The notes below the pieces were generated by a model. It was not told the DNA's origin and made no database searches. It saw only the letters and a list, made by a program, of their open reading frames with translations. 64,000 bases of DNA from Streptomyces sp. DH5. Lineage in GTDB: Bacteria; Actinomycetota; Actinomycetes; Streptomycetales; Streptomycetaceae. The translations under genes and the position numbers were made by a program. Below, in pieces: positions 24,465 through 34,053 of this stretch (the stretch's first letter is position 1; every line of letters starts with the position of its first letter). The DNA lies in the NCBI RefSeq assembly GCF_020873915.1, contig NZ_JAHWGP010000015.1, forward strand, positions 101,109 to 165,108. The letters run 5' to 3'.

Positions 24465-27248
24465 TCACAGGTCCGCCGTCAGCAGACCGCTCAGATCCCC
24501 GGCGGCACCGGCGTCCAGTGCCTGCTCAGCCCAGATGATCTTGCCTCTGTCGGTGTACCGGGTGCCCCAGCGGCGCGACAGCTGCGCCACGAGGAACAGG
24601 CCACGGCCCCCTTCGTCGGTGGTAGCCGCGCGTCGCAGGTGCGGGGAGGTGCTGGTGCCGTCGCTGACCTCGCAGATCAGACTGCCGCTGTCGCGCAGCA
24701 GCCGCAGGCCGATGGGGCTCGCTCCGTATCGGATGGCGTTCGTGACCAGTTCGCTGAGGATCAGCTCAGTCGTGAAGGCGGTCTCGCCGAGCCCCCAGGA
24801 CTCCAGTTTGTCGGTGGCCTCCGCGCGGATCCGGGAGACGGCGGCGGGGTCGTCGGGGACCTCCCACTCCCCGACCTGGGCCGGGTCGAGCAGCCGGGTG
24901 CGTGCGACGAGCAAGGCGATGTCGTCACTCGATCCGCTGCGCAGCATCGCGTCGAGCACCTCGCGGCAGGTGTCGTCCGGGGTGGCTCCGTCCGTACGGG
25001 CCAGTGCCTCCCCCAGCATGCCGAGCCCGATGTCGATGTCACGGCCTCGGGCCTCGATCAGCCCGTCGGTGTACAGGACCAGCCGGCTGTCGGCGGCCAG
25101 CCGCAGCTCGGCCGTCTCGACCGGCAGACCTCCCCCCACACCGAGTGGCGGGGCAACGGGGATGTCGGGGAAGGTCACGGATCCGTCGGGCGAAACCAGC
25201 GCCGGACCGGGATGACCGGCCCGGGCGAGTACACACCGCCCGGAAACCGGATCGTAGACGGCATAGAGGCAGGTGGCACCGGTGACGGTCTCGGTGTTGC
25301 CCTCGGCCACCGCGTCCTGGTCGATCCGGGTGATCACGTCGTCCAGGTGTGCGAGAAGCTCGTCCGGAGACAGGTCCAGGGACGCGAAGTTGTGCACCGC
25401 GGTTCTCAGACGACCCATCGTCGCGGCGGCGTGCAGTCCGTGTCCGACGACATCGCCGACCACCAGGGCCACCCGGGCCCCCGGCAGCGGGATGACGTCG
25501 TACCAGTCGCCGCCCACGCCCGCCTGGGCGGGAAGATACCGGTGCCCGACCTCCAGGGCGGACAGCTTGGGGAGTGTGCCGGGGAGCAGGCTGCGCTGAA
25601 GGGTGACGGCCGTGGTGTGCTCGCGGGTGTAGCGGCGCGCGTTGTCGATGCACACGGCCGCCCGGGCGGCGAGTTCCTCGGCCGGGGACAGGTCGTCCGA
25701 CTCGAAGGGATCCTGCTCCGAACGCCAGAACTCCACGACGCCCAGCAATTGGCCTCGAGCCCGGAGCGGCACCGAGATCATGGAATGGATACCGTACTCG
25801 ATGACCTTCCGGGTCTGCTCCGGGTCCTGGGAGCGCCATCCGCCGGCCATGGCGAGGTGCGGCACCAGAACGGGTCGACCGGTGGCCATACCTACGGACA
25901 CGGGGTTGTCGGGCGCGTAGCGCAATGCCGTCCCGACGGCGTTGAGGGGCGCCTCCTCCCGGATGCCCGCGGCTGCGATGCGGCGCATCCCCGTACGCGC
26001 CCCCGTCGGTTCATCACCGAGCAGCACGGGCTCGACCAACTCGACGGTGGCGAAGTCGGCGAAGCGCGGCACCGCCACCTCGGTCAGTTCCTCGGCGGTG
26101 CGCTTCATGTCCAGGGTGGTACCGATCCGCGTGCTGGCCTCGTAGAGCAGTTGCAGGCGTCCGCCCGCCACCTCCGCCCGGCCCGCGAGGGCGCGCAGCT
26201 CCGTGGTGTCCCGAAGGGTGGCGACGACACCCCCCTTCGGGCCCACCGGTCGCAGATTGACCGCGAGCAGGAGGTCCCCGGCGAGGAAGACCTTGTCCGT
26301 GACCGCCCGGCCCGATTCCAGCAGATCGGCCAGGGCCGGGCTCAGCCCGAAGGAGGAGACCGGCCTGCCCTCGGCCTCCGGAGGCAGGTCCAGCAGCCGG
26401 CGCGCCTCGTCGTTGACCAGCAGCAATCTTCCGTGGCCATCCAGAATGATCACGCCTTCACGCACCGCGTGCAGCACCGCGTCGTGATGCTCGTACATGC
26501 GGGTCATCTCCACCGGCAACAGTCCTCGGGTCTGACGCCGCAAACGCCCGCTGACCAGTGCCGACCCGCCCGCGGCCAGCACCAACGCGACACCGCCGGC
26601 AGCGAAGATCACCGGGAGCTGGTGCTGCACCACACTGGTCACCTTTTCCACCGTCACCCCCACGGTGACGAGACCGACCGCGGTCCCCTCCTCGTCGAAG
26701 ACGGCCACCGTCGAGTCGACCGCCTTCCCCAGACTGCTGTCGAACGTCGTCTGGTGGGGTTCACCTTCGAGCGCCTCGCCATAGGGGGCGGAGACGTGCT
26801 CCCCGATCTGGTCAGGGTCCGGGTGGGTCCAACGGAAGCCGTAAGGACTCAGCGCCACGACGTAGTCGACGCCGGTCTTCTCGCGCACCGCCTCGGCGTG
26901 GGGCTGGAGTGCCGCGGTCGGGTCGTCGCTCTGCATCGCCTCCGCGGTGCCCGGCGCCTTCGCGAACGACTCGGCCGCCACCAGCGACCGATCACCCGCC
27001 TCCTGGATCGCGCTGTTGCGGTCCTGGATCACGAGTGCCACCACGGCCGTGACGATGAGCAGCAGCACGACCACCAGTTGCAGCAGGAAGACCTGGCCGG
27101 CGACGCTGCGCGGATTCAGCAAGGACAGGACGCGCCGGCCGGCCGAGCCGTGATGCCCCTCCGGGCCGGCTTCCGCCGGCCCGGCCTTCGGCGGCACCCG
27201 GTCGTCCCGGCGGCCCACCGGGCCGTATTGCCGAAGCAGCTTACCCAT
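24465..27248 (-). CDS. Multidomain sensor PP2C phosphatase with C-terminal anti-sigma kinase domain
   Basis: A 927-residue membrane protein. In order: cytoplasmic lead; transmembrane helix VFLLQLVVVLLLIVTAVVAL; extracellular CitA/DcuS-like sensor (TGVDYVVALSPYGFRWTHPD); second helix VIFAAGGVALVLAAGGSAL; PAS domain (AVREGVIILDGHGRLLLVND); GAF domain (residues about 375-540); SpoIIE phosphatase (AGVGGDWYDVIPLPG, VVGDVVGHGLHAAA, VLYTDGLIEARG, SDDIALLVAR); and a GHKL ATPase of the RsbW type (ILSELVTNAIRYG, DEGGRGLFLV). One chain thus carries both phosphatase and kinase-like modules of a partner-switching system. No antagonist gene is adjacent. It converges on the lipoprotein gene. Confidence 0.9.
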   Translation of the reverse strand: MGKLLRQYGPVGRRDDRVPPKAGPAEAGPEGHHGSAGRRVLSLLNPRSVAGQVFLLQLVVVLLLIVTAVVALVIQDRNSAIQEAGDRSLVAAESFAKAPGTAEAMQSDDPTAALQPHAEAVREKTGVDYVVALSPYGFRWTHPDPDQIGEHVSAPYGEALEGEPHQTTFDSSLGKAVDSTVAVFDEEGTAVGLVTVGVTVEKVTSVVQHQLPVIFAAGGVALVLAAGGSALVSGRLRRQTRGLLPVEMTRMYEHHDAVLHAVREGVIILDGHGRLLLVNDEARRLLDLPPEAEGRPVSSFGLSPALADLLESGRAVTDKVFLAGDLLLAVNLRPVGPKGGVVATLRDTTELRALAGRAEVAGGRLQLLYEASTRIGTTLDMKRTAEELTEVAVPRFADFATVELVEPVLLGDEPTGARTGMRRIAAAGIREEAPLNAVGTALRYAPDNPVSVGMATGRPVLVPHLAMAGGWRSQDPEQTRKVIEYGIHSMISVPLRARGQLLGVVEFWRSEQDPFESDDLSPAEELAARAAVCIDNARRYTREHTTAVTLQRSLLPGTLPKLSALEVGHRYLPAQAGVGGDWYDVIPLPGARVALVVGDVVGHGLHAAATMGRLRTAVHNFASLDLSPDELLAHLDDVITRIDQDAVAEGNTETVTGATCLYAVYDPVSGRCVLARAGHPGPALVSPDGSVTFPDIPVAPPLGVGGGLPVETAELRLAADSRLVLYTDGLIEARGRDIDIGLGMLGEALARTDGATPDDTCREVLDAMLRSGSSDDIALLVARTRLLDPAQVGEWEVPDDPAAVSRIRAEATDKLESWGLGETAFTTELILSELVTNAIRYGASPIGLRLLRDSGSLICEVSDGTSTSPHLRRAATTDEGGRGLFLVAQLSRRWGTRYTDRGKIIWAEQALDAGAAGDLSGLLTADL

Positions 27249-27726
27249 TTGTCCAGTATCAGTGACCCATCCGGTGAGCGCGGCTCAGGACGTGGCCTGC
27301 CTGGCTGTGCCGCGGTGAGCAGGGAGTTCTCCGCCTGGATCCGTAGGCGGGCATCGCGCGGCATCCCTGCCGCGCACCCGGCGGCCCCCACCGTCGACGG
27401 ACCCGGCCTGAAAGCGAACCGAACCGGGAACCGCGAGCGGTCGGGTCGTGACGAGGATGCGGCCCGTCTCGGCGTCGCGGGCATGCCAACGCGAGTCGGG
27501 ATGGGCCTCGCACATGCTGCGCCGGGGCGGCTGCCCACTGACAGGCGTGAGGGCCGCCCTCGGTACCGTCTCCACCGGACACCCCCTGCCATGCTTCGGC
27601 CGCCGGCCGCTGACCCGTGCTCGGACGTCGTCAGCCGTCCCGCTGCCTACCGCCACGCTCACCGAGGACAGTGCCGCCCTGCCCGCGAGAACATGTCCAC
27701 TCATGGAACGCCGGTAGGCTGCGGCG
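27249..27726. other. Intergenic, no gene supported
   Basis: Divergent promoter region for the sensor phosphatase and the LigT-like gene. A TAGGCT box at 27715-27720 lies six bases before GTG 27727. Nothing else recognised. Confidence 0.5.
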
Positions 27727-28260
27727 GTGCGCACGGTTGAGCTTCTGTTGGATGAGGCGGCAGAGCTGGCGGTCCGGGAGGCCTGGCGGCGGCTCGCGGA
27801 GGCAGGGCTGCCCAGTCAGGCACGCCACCGCTCACCGACCAACAGCCCGCACCTGACCCTGGCCGCCTGCCCGGAGCTGACCGCCCCGATCCGCTGGGAG
27901 CTCGCCGAGGTGGCGTCCGTTCTGCCGTTGCCGGTGCGGTTCACCGGCGTGGTTCGCTTCGAACGGCCCACTTCAGTGCTGGCCTGGTCGCTGGACCTCG
28001 ACTCCGCGCTGGCCGGTTTGCACCGCCGGGTGTGGGAGGCCGTGGCCTCGGACAGCCCGCCGGGGACCCTCAGCCCCTTCCACGAACCCGGGCGCTGGAG
28101 TCCGCACATCACCCTTGGCCGTACCCGGCGGGCAGGTGCCTTCGCAGGTCGGCGCGTCCCCGACCTGCTGCCGCCGCCCCCGCTGTCGGTCCGGCTCACC
28201 ACGCTGCGCAGCTTCGACACGGAGACCGGTGCCCTGGAGGTGCTGGAATCCCGCTCCTGA
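27727..28260 (+). CDS. 2'-5' RNA ligase / LigT-like 2H phosphoesterase
   Basis: A 177-residue protein with the paired HxT motifs of 2H phosphoesterases: SPHLTLAACPEL near residue 40 and SPHITLGRTRR near 125. The family hydrolyses cyclic phosphodiester bonds on RNA ends or nucleotides. TAGGCT six bases before GTG, with no Shine-Dalgarno, suggests a leaderless mRNA. Stand-alone gene; natural substrate unknown. Confidence 0.8.
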   Translation: MRTVELLLDEAAELAVREAWRRLAEAGLPSQARHRSPTNSPHLTLAACPELTAPIRWELAEVASVLPLPVRFTGVVRFERPTSVLAWSLDLDSALAGLHRRVWEAVASDSPPGTLSPFHEPGRWSPHITLGRTRRAGAFAGRRVPDLLPPPPLSVRLTTLRSFDTETGALEVLESRS

Positions 28261-28344
28261 GAGCCCACGTCGCGATGATCACGTCGCAGGTCGCGGAGAC
28301 GCTCTGTGAAGAGACCCCGGTCGGGCTCTACTGGCAGGGCCGCC

Positions 28345-29373
28345 TCATTCGATGGAAACAGGCAGACCGGCATCGCTGAACCAGTGGAGATGCTCGCCGT
28401 GGGGTCCTGTGAATGCGATCGGACGCTCGTCGAGGGCCATCACGAAAGTGGCGCGGTCGGTGGGGACCGGTTCAGGCAGGAGGTCGAGCAGCGCGGGAAG
28501 GACGCTCGGTGCCTCGTTCGAGATCCAGCGGCATGGGAGGCTCCGCACCGTCCGCGCGAACTGGGCGCGCCCGTCGGGGGAGAGATAGGCCAGGACCGCG
28601 CTGTGGAAGACAACGGGCGTAGCCCTCTTGGGGGCCTGAGCCACCAGTCCGCGCACTGCCTCGTCCAGGTCGCCGCGGACTACGTGCGCGGGCTCGGCTC
28701 GTGCCACACCGAGGGCGCCGCGCAGCCGCTGCAGGCGGTCGGTCTGCCCCGGCCAGACCAGGCTCTCCAGCCAGCCGGCGTCTTCGGGATCGGTGGGGTC
28801 GAGCGGGTTGGGATCGACTCCAGTTCGCCAGACGACGTCGGGCAGTTGACGCGGGATCGGCACCGGGCCGGTGGTGCGGCAGGGAAGGGTGACCGGGCTG
28901 TCCCCAGGGCCGAATGCCTGGCTCTGGTTATAGCGATAGCGGTACCGGTCCGGGTAGAGGCAGAGTCCGGCCGAGGCTCCGACCTCGATCCAGCGCCAGC
29001 GGCTGCGGCAGCGCGGCCAGGACCGGCAGCAAGGTGGCACACCGGGCACTTTCGTTCGTCTGCGTCAGTCGGGCGAGTATGAGGAGCTCACCTGGTCCCA
29101 ATGCGTCACCACCCACGTCAAGAACTCGCCGGTCGAGTCGAGGGGTGCGCCGAGGTGGCGTGCGGCAGCCAGCAGCAGGTTGGGCTGACGCTTGACGGGC
29201 GGAAGCGCGTGGAGCAGCGCGAGGAGCCGCTGGTCACCGGCGACCGCGGCGCTCAACATCTCGTAGACGGGGGAGTGGCCTTTCGCCTGGCGCTCGGCGA
29301 AGAGCCGGTATTCGTGCGCGATCGTCCGCAGATCGGCACCCGGGGCTGGAACCCTGCTCCTCTGGCTGGCCAA
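28345..29373 (-). pseudogene. DUF2332 protein with two compensating frameshifts
   Basis: The N-terminal part (DLRTIAHEYRLFAERQAKGH, SPVYEML, LHALPPVKRQPNLLLAAARH, VVTHWDQV) runs to a stop at 29065. The family sequence continues from about 29085 in another frame (ELLILARLTQTNESARCATL) and returns to the first frame near 28995 (WIEVGASAGLCLYPDRY) to its natural end. Opposite shifts about 90 bases apart mean an indel pair. DUF2332 proteins resemble SAM-dependent methyltransferases of unknown substrate. TTG 29373 with GGAGAA upstream is the likely start. Confidence 0.7.
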
Positions 29374-29574
29374 TCGCTCTTCTCCTCTGGTGATCGGATC
29401 CTGCCCGGTGCCGAGGGCTCGGACGCGACGAGCGGGTGTCGTGGGAGTCACAGCGTCGGGCCGGTCGGCCTCGCTCTCGTACGCGCGTGCCGGACGATCG
29501 CGCTTCCCGGACGATCTCGTCGATCAGTGTGCCGCCCCCGGCCGGCGGGCGCCCGCGCTCGGCCGGGCCGCCTC

Positions 29575-29769
29575 AGCGGCGACAAGGCGTACAGTTCCCG
29601 CCGCGACCGCCCGGGCCCGGTGGGCCCGGTGGGCCCGCAGGAACGAGGCGAGCGAACGATCAACGCCCTCAAAGGCTTCCGCGCCGTGACCAGTCGATTC
29701 TACGAACGGGCTTATGTCTTCCACGGCACGGTGACTGTCACCGCGATCCGCCTGTGGCTCCGCTCCTGA
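29575..29769 (+). pseudogene. IS5-family transposase, C-terminal remnant
   Basis: SGDKAYSSRRDRPG followed by GERTINALKGFRAVTSRFYE and FHGTVTVTAIRLWLRS matches the last third of an IS5-family DDE transposase, with the intervening conserved block replaced by a short GPVGPVG repeat. The N-terminal two thirds are absent. Low-complexity sequence fills 29374-29574. Confidence 0.7.
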
Positions 29770-29790
29770 GCCCTTCCCGCTTCGTTCCGA

Positions 29791-30546
29791 TCAGCTGGCC
29801 TGCCACAAGACGGGTTGGTTGGCGGACGCGTACTCGTCAGCGATGTTGAACACGCTGGCACAGTGTGGACATTCGGCCTTGCCGAAGAGGTGGGCGATTC
29901 CCTCGGCAAGGGTCTCGTGCCCGTCACGGACGGCAGTCTCGTGCATCCACCGGCCGGTACCGGAGAGTTCCTCCCAAGACGCCGGCCGGAGGCCGCGACG
30001 GTCCACGTCGCCCAGGTGCCAGTCCCGGATCGCCGAATAGTGCCCGTGGTCCCCGATGGCGATCGTCACTTCCACGGCGCAATGGGGGCAGGCCAGATGG
30101 TAGAAGTCGTCCGCGAAGTTCCCCAGGACGGCGCTCCAGTGGTACTCCCCCTTGGCCGCGAGCGAATCGAGGAATGCCGCCAGGTAGTTGACCGGCCGTG
30201 ATCGCAATTGCCGGTCCAACAGCTCCCGGAACTCCGCGATCGCGTCGGCGCAGTCCGCCAGCAGATCGTCGCAGCCGTGGTGTCCCGCCGCGCGTCGCAG
30301 GATGGCTCCGGCCAGTCCACACGCCCGTGCGCTCCTCGAGGCGAGACGCACCAGGCGCGGCAAGGCGGCAAAGCCGGCGGGGAAGACCAGGTCGTGTTCG
30401 AGGACCAGCCGGTATCCCAGCTCCCCCCATGCTTCGGCGTCGTCCTCGAGTTCCACTCGTTCCAGCAGTGCGGGGACGCGATCGACATCCCCGTAGCAGT
30501 CGTGCATCTGCGTCCAGTTCACCACCTGGGCATTGAAGCACCCCAT
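29791..30546 (-). CDS. Hypothetical protein with two CPHC motifs
   Basis: A 251-residue protein, start uncertain (ATG 30546 or a later codon). The first two thirds are helical repeats (DRVPALLERVELEDDAEAWG, AALPRLVRLASRSARACGL), HEAT-like in feel. Two CPHC pairs, ACPHCAVEVTIAIGDHG and ECPHCASVFNIADEY, could bind one metal ion. I do not recognise the family with confidence. It is divergent from the immunity-like gene at 30734, but there is no evidence that it is a toxin. Confidence 0.6.
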   Translation of the reverse strand: MGCFNAQVVNWTQMHDCYGDVDRVPALLERVELEDDAEAWGELGYRLVLEHDLVFPAGFAALPRLVRLASRSARACGLAGAILRRAAGHHGCDDLLADCADAIAEFRELLDRQLRSRPVNYLAAFLDSLAAKGEYHWSAVLGNFADDFYHLACPHCAVEVTIAIGDHGHYSAIRDWHLGDVDRRGLRPASWEELSGTGRWMHETAVRDGHETLAEGIAHLFGKAECPHCASVFNIADEYASANQPVLWQAS

Positions 30547-30601
30547 GGCAGCGGGGATGGACGCCTCCGTTCCTGGCCCTCCGGACGGGTAGAGTCGGGC
30601 A

Positions 30602-30700
30602 ATGCCCGAGTTGCAGCGGCTGCATGCCGGCCATGCCCCGGCGGTTCCGACCTTCGGGCCGGCGAACCGTGTCTGGTTCGGAGCTGTCCGGGCGATCAAG
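30602..30700 (+). pseudogene. Possible GNAT N-terminal remnant
   Basis: MPELQRLHAGHAPAV followed by FGPANRVWFGAV resembles the first 30 residues of a small GNAT group (normally F-x-x-ANR-x-YF). The similarity ends there and the frame runs on into the next gene. Confidence 0.3.
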
Positions 30701-30733
30701 GATCTCGTCAGGGTGACTCGGCGGAGGGACCTG

Positions 30734-30964
30734 ATGAGTGCTGGGGAAACGAGCCGTGCGGAGGCGGTCGTGCTCGTGCAGCGGATCATGGACGCGGACT
30801 ACGCCTCGGACGACGAGGTGGACGGCTGGCTGGACAGGCTGGACAGAGCCCTGGCATGCCCGTCCGGACATGCCAGGGACTTGATCTTCTGGCCGCCGGA
30901 GGAGGAGCTTTCGCCTGATGCGGTGGTCGATCAGGCCCTGGCGTATCGGCCAGTCGCTTTGTGA
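30734..30964 (+). CDS. Colicin/pyocin-type bacteriocin immunity protein
   Basis: A 76-residue acidic protein: EAVVLVQRIMDADYASDDEV, then CPSGHARDLIFWPPEEE and SPDAVVDQALAYR. This matches the E-colicin immunity fold, where helix II residues and a (H/C)PSGxDLI(Y/F)(Y/W)P segment bind the nuclease domain of the toxin. GGAGGG six bases before ATG 30734 sets the start. No HNH-type nuclease bacteriocin gene is beside it, so it is an orphan, possibly protecting against toxins of neighbouring strains. Confidence 0.7.
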   Translation: MSAGETSRAEAVVLVQRIMDADYASDDEVDGWLDRLDRALACPSGHARDLIFWPPEEELSPDAVVDQALAYRPVAL

Positions 30965-30971
30965 AGTCGGG

Positions 30972-31921
30972 ACTCAGCTCCGAAGCCGGATGAGCAGGGC
31001 CGCGGTGGTGGCGGTGCCGAGGAAGACGTGGCCGCGCTTGTCGTGGCGGATGGCCACGGCCCGGGACTGCCTCAGCCTGTTGATCGCTCGTTCGACGGTG
31101 TTGAGCTTCTTGTACCGCTCTTCGTCGAAGCCGGGTGGCCGTCCGCCGCGTGAGCCTTTGCGCAGGCGGGCGGCCTGGCTGTCGGTCTTCTCCGGGATCG
31201 AGTGCCGGATACCCCGGCGTCGAAGGGACTCGCGGCAGGGGCCGTTGCTGTGCCCCCTTGTCGGCCGCGAGGCTGTCGGGTTTCGTGCGCGGCCGGCCCG
31301 GCCCGGCCCGGCCCGGACCGATCCGCGGAACGCGGATCTTCACCAGAACCATCTGGAACTGGGTGCCGTCCGCCCGCTGTCCGCCGGTGACGACCAGGGA
31401 GAGCGGGCGGCAGAGGCCGTCCGCGCTGAGGTGGTGTTTGCTGGTGCACCCGCCCCGCGAGCGGCCCAGGCCTTCAGCTCCTGCACCACCTCCACCAGCC
31501 GGGCGAGCAGGCTCTGCCACGGTGCTTCGCCCTGGTGTTCTGCCGCTTCGGCCCCCTTTGACGCGGGCGCCGGCGGCGGTTCCGTCCGGGCACCGGCCGC
31601 TTGCTGACGGGCCCGCACGATGGTGGAGTCCACCGAGATGTCCCAGTCGATCTCGCCCGCGGCGTCGACGGCGGACTGGACCTGCTGCAGCAGACGCTCC
31701 CACGTTCCGTCGGCCGACCACGGCCTGTGGCGTTCACACACGGTCTTCCACGGGCCGAAGCGCTCGGGAAGATCCCGTCACTGCACCCCGCTCCGCACCC
31801 GGTGCAGAATCCCGTCGATCACCTGCCGATGGTCCCGCCACCGGCCACAACGTCCGTTGCTCACGGGCAGGAACGGCCGCAGCCGTGCCCACTCGGCATC
31901 TGTCAGATCGCCCCGCCCCAT
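30972..31921 (-). pseudogene. IS5-family transposase, frameshifted
   Basis: Pieces of one transposase occur in order on the minus strand: DLTDAEWARLRPFLPVSNG near 31910, VDSTIVRARQQAAG near 31620, GRSRGGCTSKHHLSADG near 31440, PRTKPDSLAADKG near 31270, and ALLIRLRS at the end. They lie in different frames, with a stop near 31780, so at least three frame changes or stops are present. A GGCCC microsatellite (31291-31318) has expanded within it. Confidence 0.75.
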
Positions 31922-32276
31922 GCCACAACAACGACCCAGGCACGGGGCGGTCACATGATCGCCCGGACAGCTCTGGTCGGTGCTATGCCCCGTGTGTCGG
32001 CGTGTCGGCGTGTCTGCGTCTCGCGGTGCCCACCGACTCGGGAAGGCCGGTCACAGCGTTGACGAACGTGGCGTAGAAGCCGAGAGCCCCGACGGTGTGT
32101 CTGTGGACCGGGATCGACAGGGCAGCCGGAGCAGTCTCGTCTGGGTCACCGGGCGGATCAGAGGGAGATGCCGGCGATGTGGAGCCTGCCAGCTCGAGGT
32201 GGCGGTCGTCTCGTAGCAGGTGGGAAAGCCTCGCAACTGCTTCGGACGGTTGTCGCGACACTCGCCGGCGTGGCTT
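31922..32276. other. Region left of the IS21 element
   Basis: A 92-codon minus ORF (31983-32261) with the tail HTVGALGFYATFVNAVTGLP is the only protein-like sequence; not recognised and probably not a full gene. Confidence 0.3.
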
Positions 32277-32361
32277 TGTTAACGAGTTGCGTCAGCGGTT
32301 GTACATGGGTTTGGGAGGCACCCAGATCCACGGTCGGGTGATGTTCACGAGTTTTGTCAGC
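32277..32361. repeat. Paired 20-bp direct repeats at the left end of IS21
   Basis: TGTTAACGAGTTGCGTCAGC (32277-32296) and TGTTCACGAGTTTTGTCAGC (32342-32361) match at 17 of 20 positions, 65 bp apart, upstream of istA. IS21 elements usually begin with TGT and carry repeated transposase-binding sites of this kind at each end. Confidence 0.65.
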
Positions 32362-32415
32362 ACTGAGGTACTTGCCAGGACAGCATCGGGGTGTTCCCGG
32401 TGAAAGGTCCTGGTC

Positions 32416-34053
32416 ATGCCGCAGATGTCGAAGGTCGAGCTGTACGCGGCGATCCGGCGGGACCACCGGGCCGGCATGACGATGCGGGAGCTGGAGCGCA
32501 AGTACAACGTCGCCTGGCGGACGGTGCGTAAGGCCCTGAACTCCGCGTGGCCGGAGCCGCGCAAGCCGCTGCCGCCGCGGCCGTCGGCGCTGGATCCGTA
32601 CAAGGCGGTGATCGACGGGATTCTGCGGGCGGACCTGGATGCGCCGCGCAAGCAGCGGCACACGGTGACCCGGATCTTCCACCGGCTGGTCGAGGAACAC
32701 GGCGCCGACGTGTCGTATCCGATGGTCAGGCGCTATGTCGCCGACCGGAAGCCGCAGATCGCGGTGGAGGCGGGCAAGGCGCCCATCGAGGCGTTCGTCC
32801 CGCAGACCCATCCGCCCGGCATGGAGGCGGAAGTCGACTTCGGTGACGTGGCCGTGCGGCTCGCCGGCGAGCTGGTGACCTGCTATCTGTTCTCCTTCCG
32901 CCTGTCGTATTCGGGCAAGGCCGTCCACCGCGTGTTCGCCTCTGCCGGCCAGGAAGCCTTCTTCGAGGGGCACGTGCACGCGCTGCGGGTGCTGGGCGGT
33001 GTCCCGCGGGGCCGGGTCCGCTACGACAACCTCAAGGCCGCCGTCGCCCAGGTGCTGGGGCTGAGCCGGGCAAGGGTGGAGACCGACCGGTGGATCGCCT
33101 TCCGGTCGCACTTCGGCATCGAGAGCTTCTACTGCCGCCCCGGCATCGATGGCGCTCACGAGAAGGGCGGGGTCGAGGGGCAGATCGGCTACTTCCGCCG
33201 CAACCACTTCACCCCGGTGCCGGAGGTTTCTTCACTGGCGGAACTTAACGAGATGGTGGATCAGTGGGACCTGCACGACGGTCGGCGCCGGATCGGCGCC
33301 CGGCCGCGGACCATCGACGAGTACTTCGCCGTCGAACAGCCGCTGCTGAGGCCGCTGCCAGAGGAGCCGTTCGAGACCGGGCGGGTGTTCACCCCCAGGG
33401 TCGACCGCTACAGCCAGATCACGGTCCGCACCAACCGCTACTCGGTGCCCGTCCGGCTGATCGGCAAACGGGTCCGTGTCGTCCTGCACGCCTCCCACCT
33501 GGTGGTTTACGACCAGAACGTGGAAGTCGCCCGGCACGAACGACTGATTGCCAAGGCCGGCTGCCGCCTGGAGCTGGACCACTACCTTGAAGCCCTGATC
33601 CGCAAACCGGGAGCCTTTCCCGGCGCCACCGCACTCGAACAGGCCCGCTCGGCGGGCAAGTTCACTCCGGTCCATGACGCCTGGTGGGCTCAGGCCCGCA
33701 AGGTCCACGGCGAGCGGGACGGCACCCGGGCCCTGATCGAGGTGCTGCTGCTGGCCCGGCACATCCCCCACGAGCACCTGGTCGCCGGGCTCGCCACCGC
33801 CCTGCGGGCCGGGGCCCTGACCGCGGACGCCGTCGCGCTGGAGGCCCGCAAGGCCGCCCAGACCGAAGACGAACCGCGCGCCGCCCTGCCAACCGGAGCC
33901 TCGGGTTCGGCAACCGTGACGTTTCTGCACGAGTGGCGCCTTGCCCACCTTCCGCCGGACACCAGGCCGCTGCCCTCGGTGACCCCCTATGACCAATTGC
34001 TCCGACGCCGTCGCGCCAGCGGCGGCGCCCACCCAGAGGGAGAAGCCCAGTGA
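32416..34053 (+). CDS. istA: IS21-family transposase IstA
   Basis: A 545-residue DDE transposase: N-terminal HTH (LERKYNVAWRTVRKALNSAW), RNase-H-like core with EAEVDFGDVAVRLAGE, RVRYDNLKAAVAQVLG and DGAHEKGGVEGQIGYFRRN supplying the DDE residues, then a beta-barrel region (RYSVPVRLIGKRVRVVLH). Length is normal for the family and no interruption is visible, so it may be active. istB overlaps its stop by four bases. Confidence 0.95.
   Translation: MPQMSKVELYAAIRRDHRAGMTMRELERKYNVAWRTVRKALNSAWPEPRKPLPPRPSALDPYKAVIDGILRADLDAPRKQRHTVTRIFHRLVEEHGADVSYPMVRRYVADRKPQIAVEAGKAPIEAFVPQTHPPGMEAEVDFGDVAVRLAGELVTCYLFSFRLSYSGKAVHRVFASAGQEAFFEGHVHALRVLGGVPRGRVRYDNLKAAVAQVLGLSRARVETDRWIAFRSHFGIESFYCRPGIDGAHEKGGVEGQIGYFRRNHFTPVPEVSSLAELNEMVDQWDLHDGRRRIGARPRTIDEYFAVEQPLLRPLPEEPFETGRVFTPRVDRYSQITVRTNRYSVPVRLIGKRVRVVLHASHLVVYDQNVEVARHERLIAKAGCRLELDHYLEALIRKPGAFPGATALEQARSAGKFTPVHDAWWAQARKVHGERDGTRALIEVLLLARHIPHEHLVAGLATALRAGALTADAVALEARKAAQTEDEPRAALPTGASGSATVTFLHEWRLAHLPPDTRPLPSVTPYDQLLRRRRASGGAHPEGEAQ

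Noticed and set aside
24639-27740. 1033-codon open frame on the plus strand
   Set aside because: Antisense shadow of the multidomain phosphatase at 24465-27248; composition is Gly/Arg/Asp-rich without any domain, as expected from high-GC complementary frames.
30602-30964. 120-codon frame as one gene including the immunity protein
   Set aside because: A ribosome site and the family start point to ATG 30734; the first 33 codons resemble an unrelated acetyltransferase.
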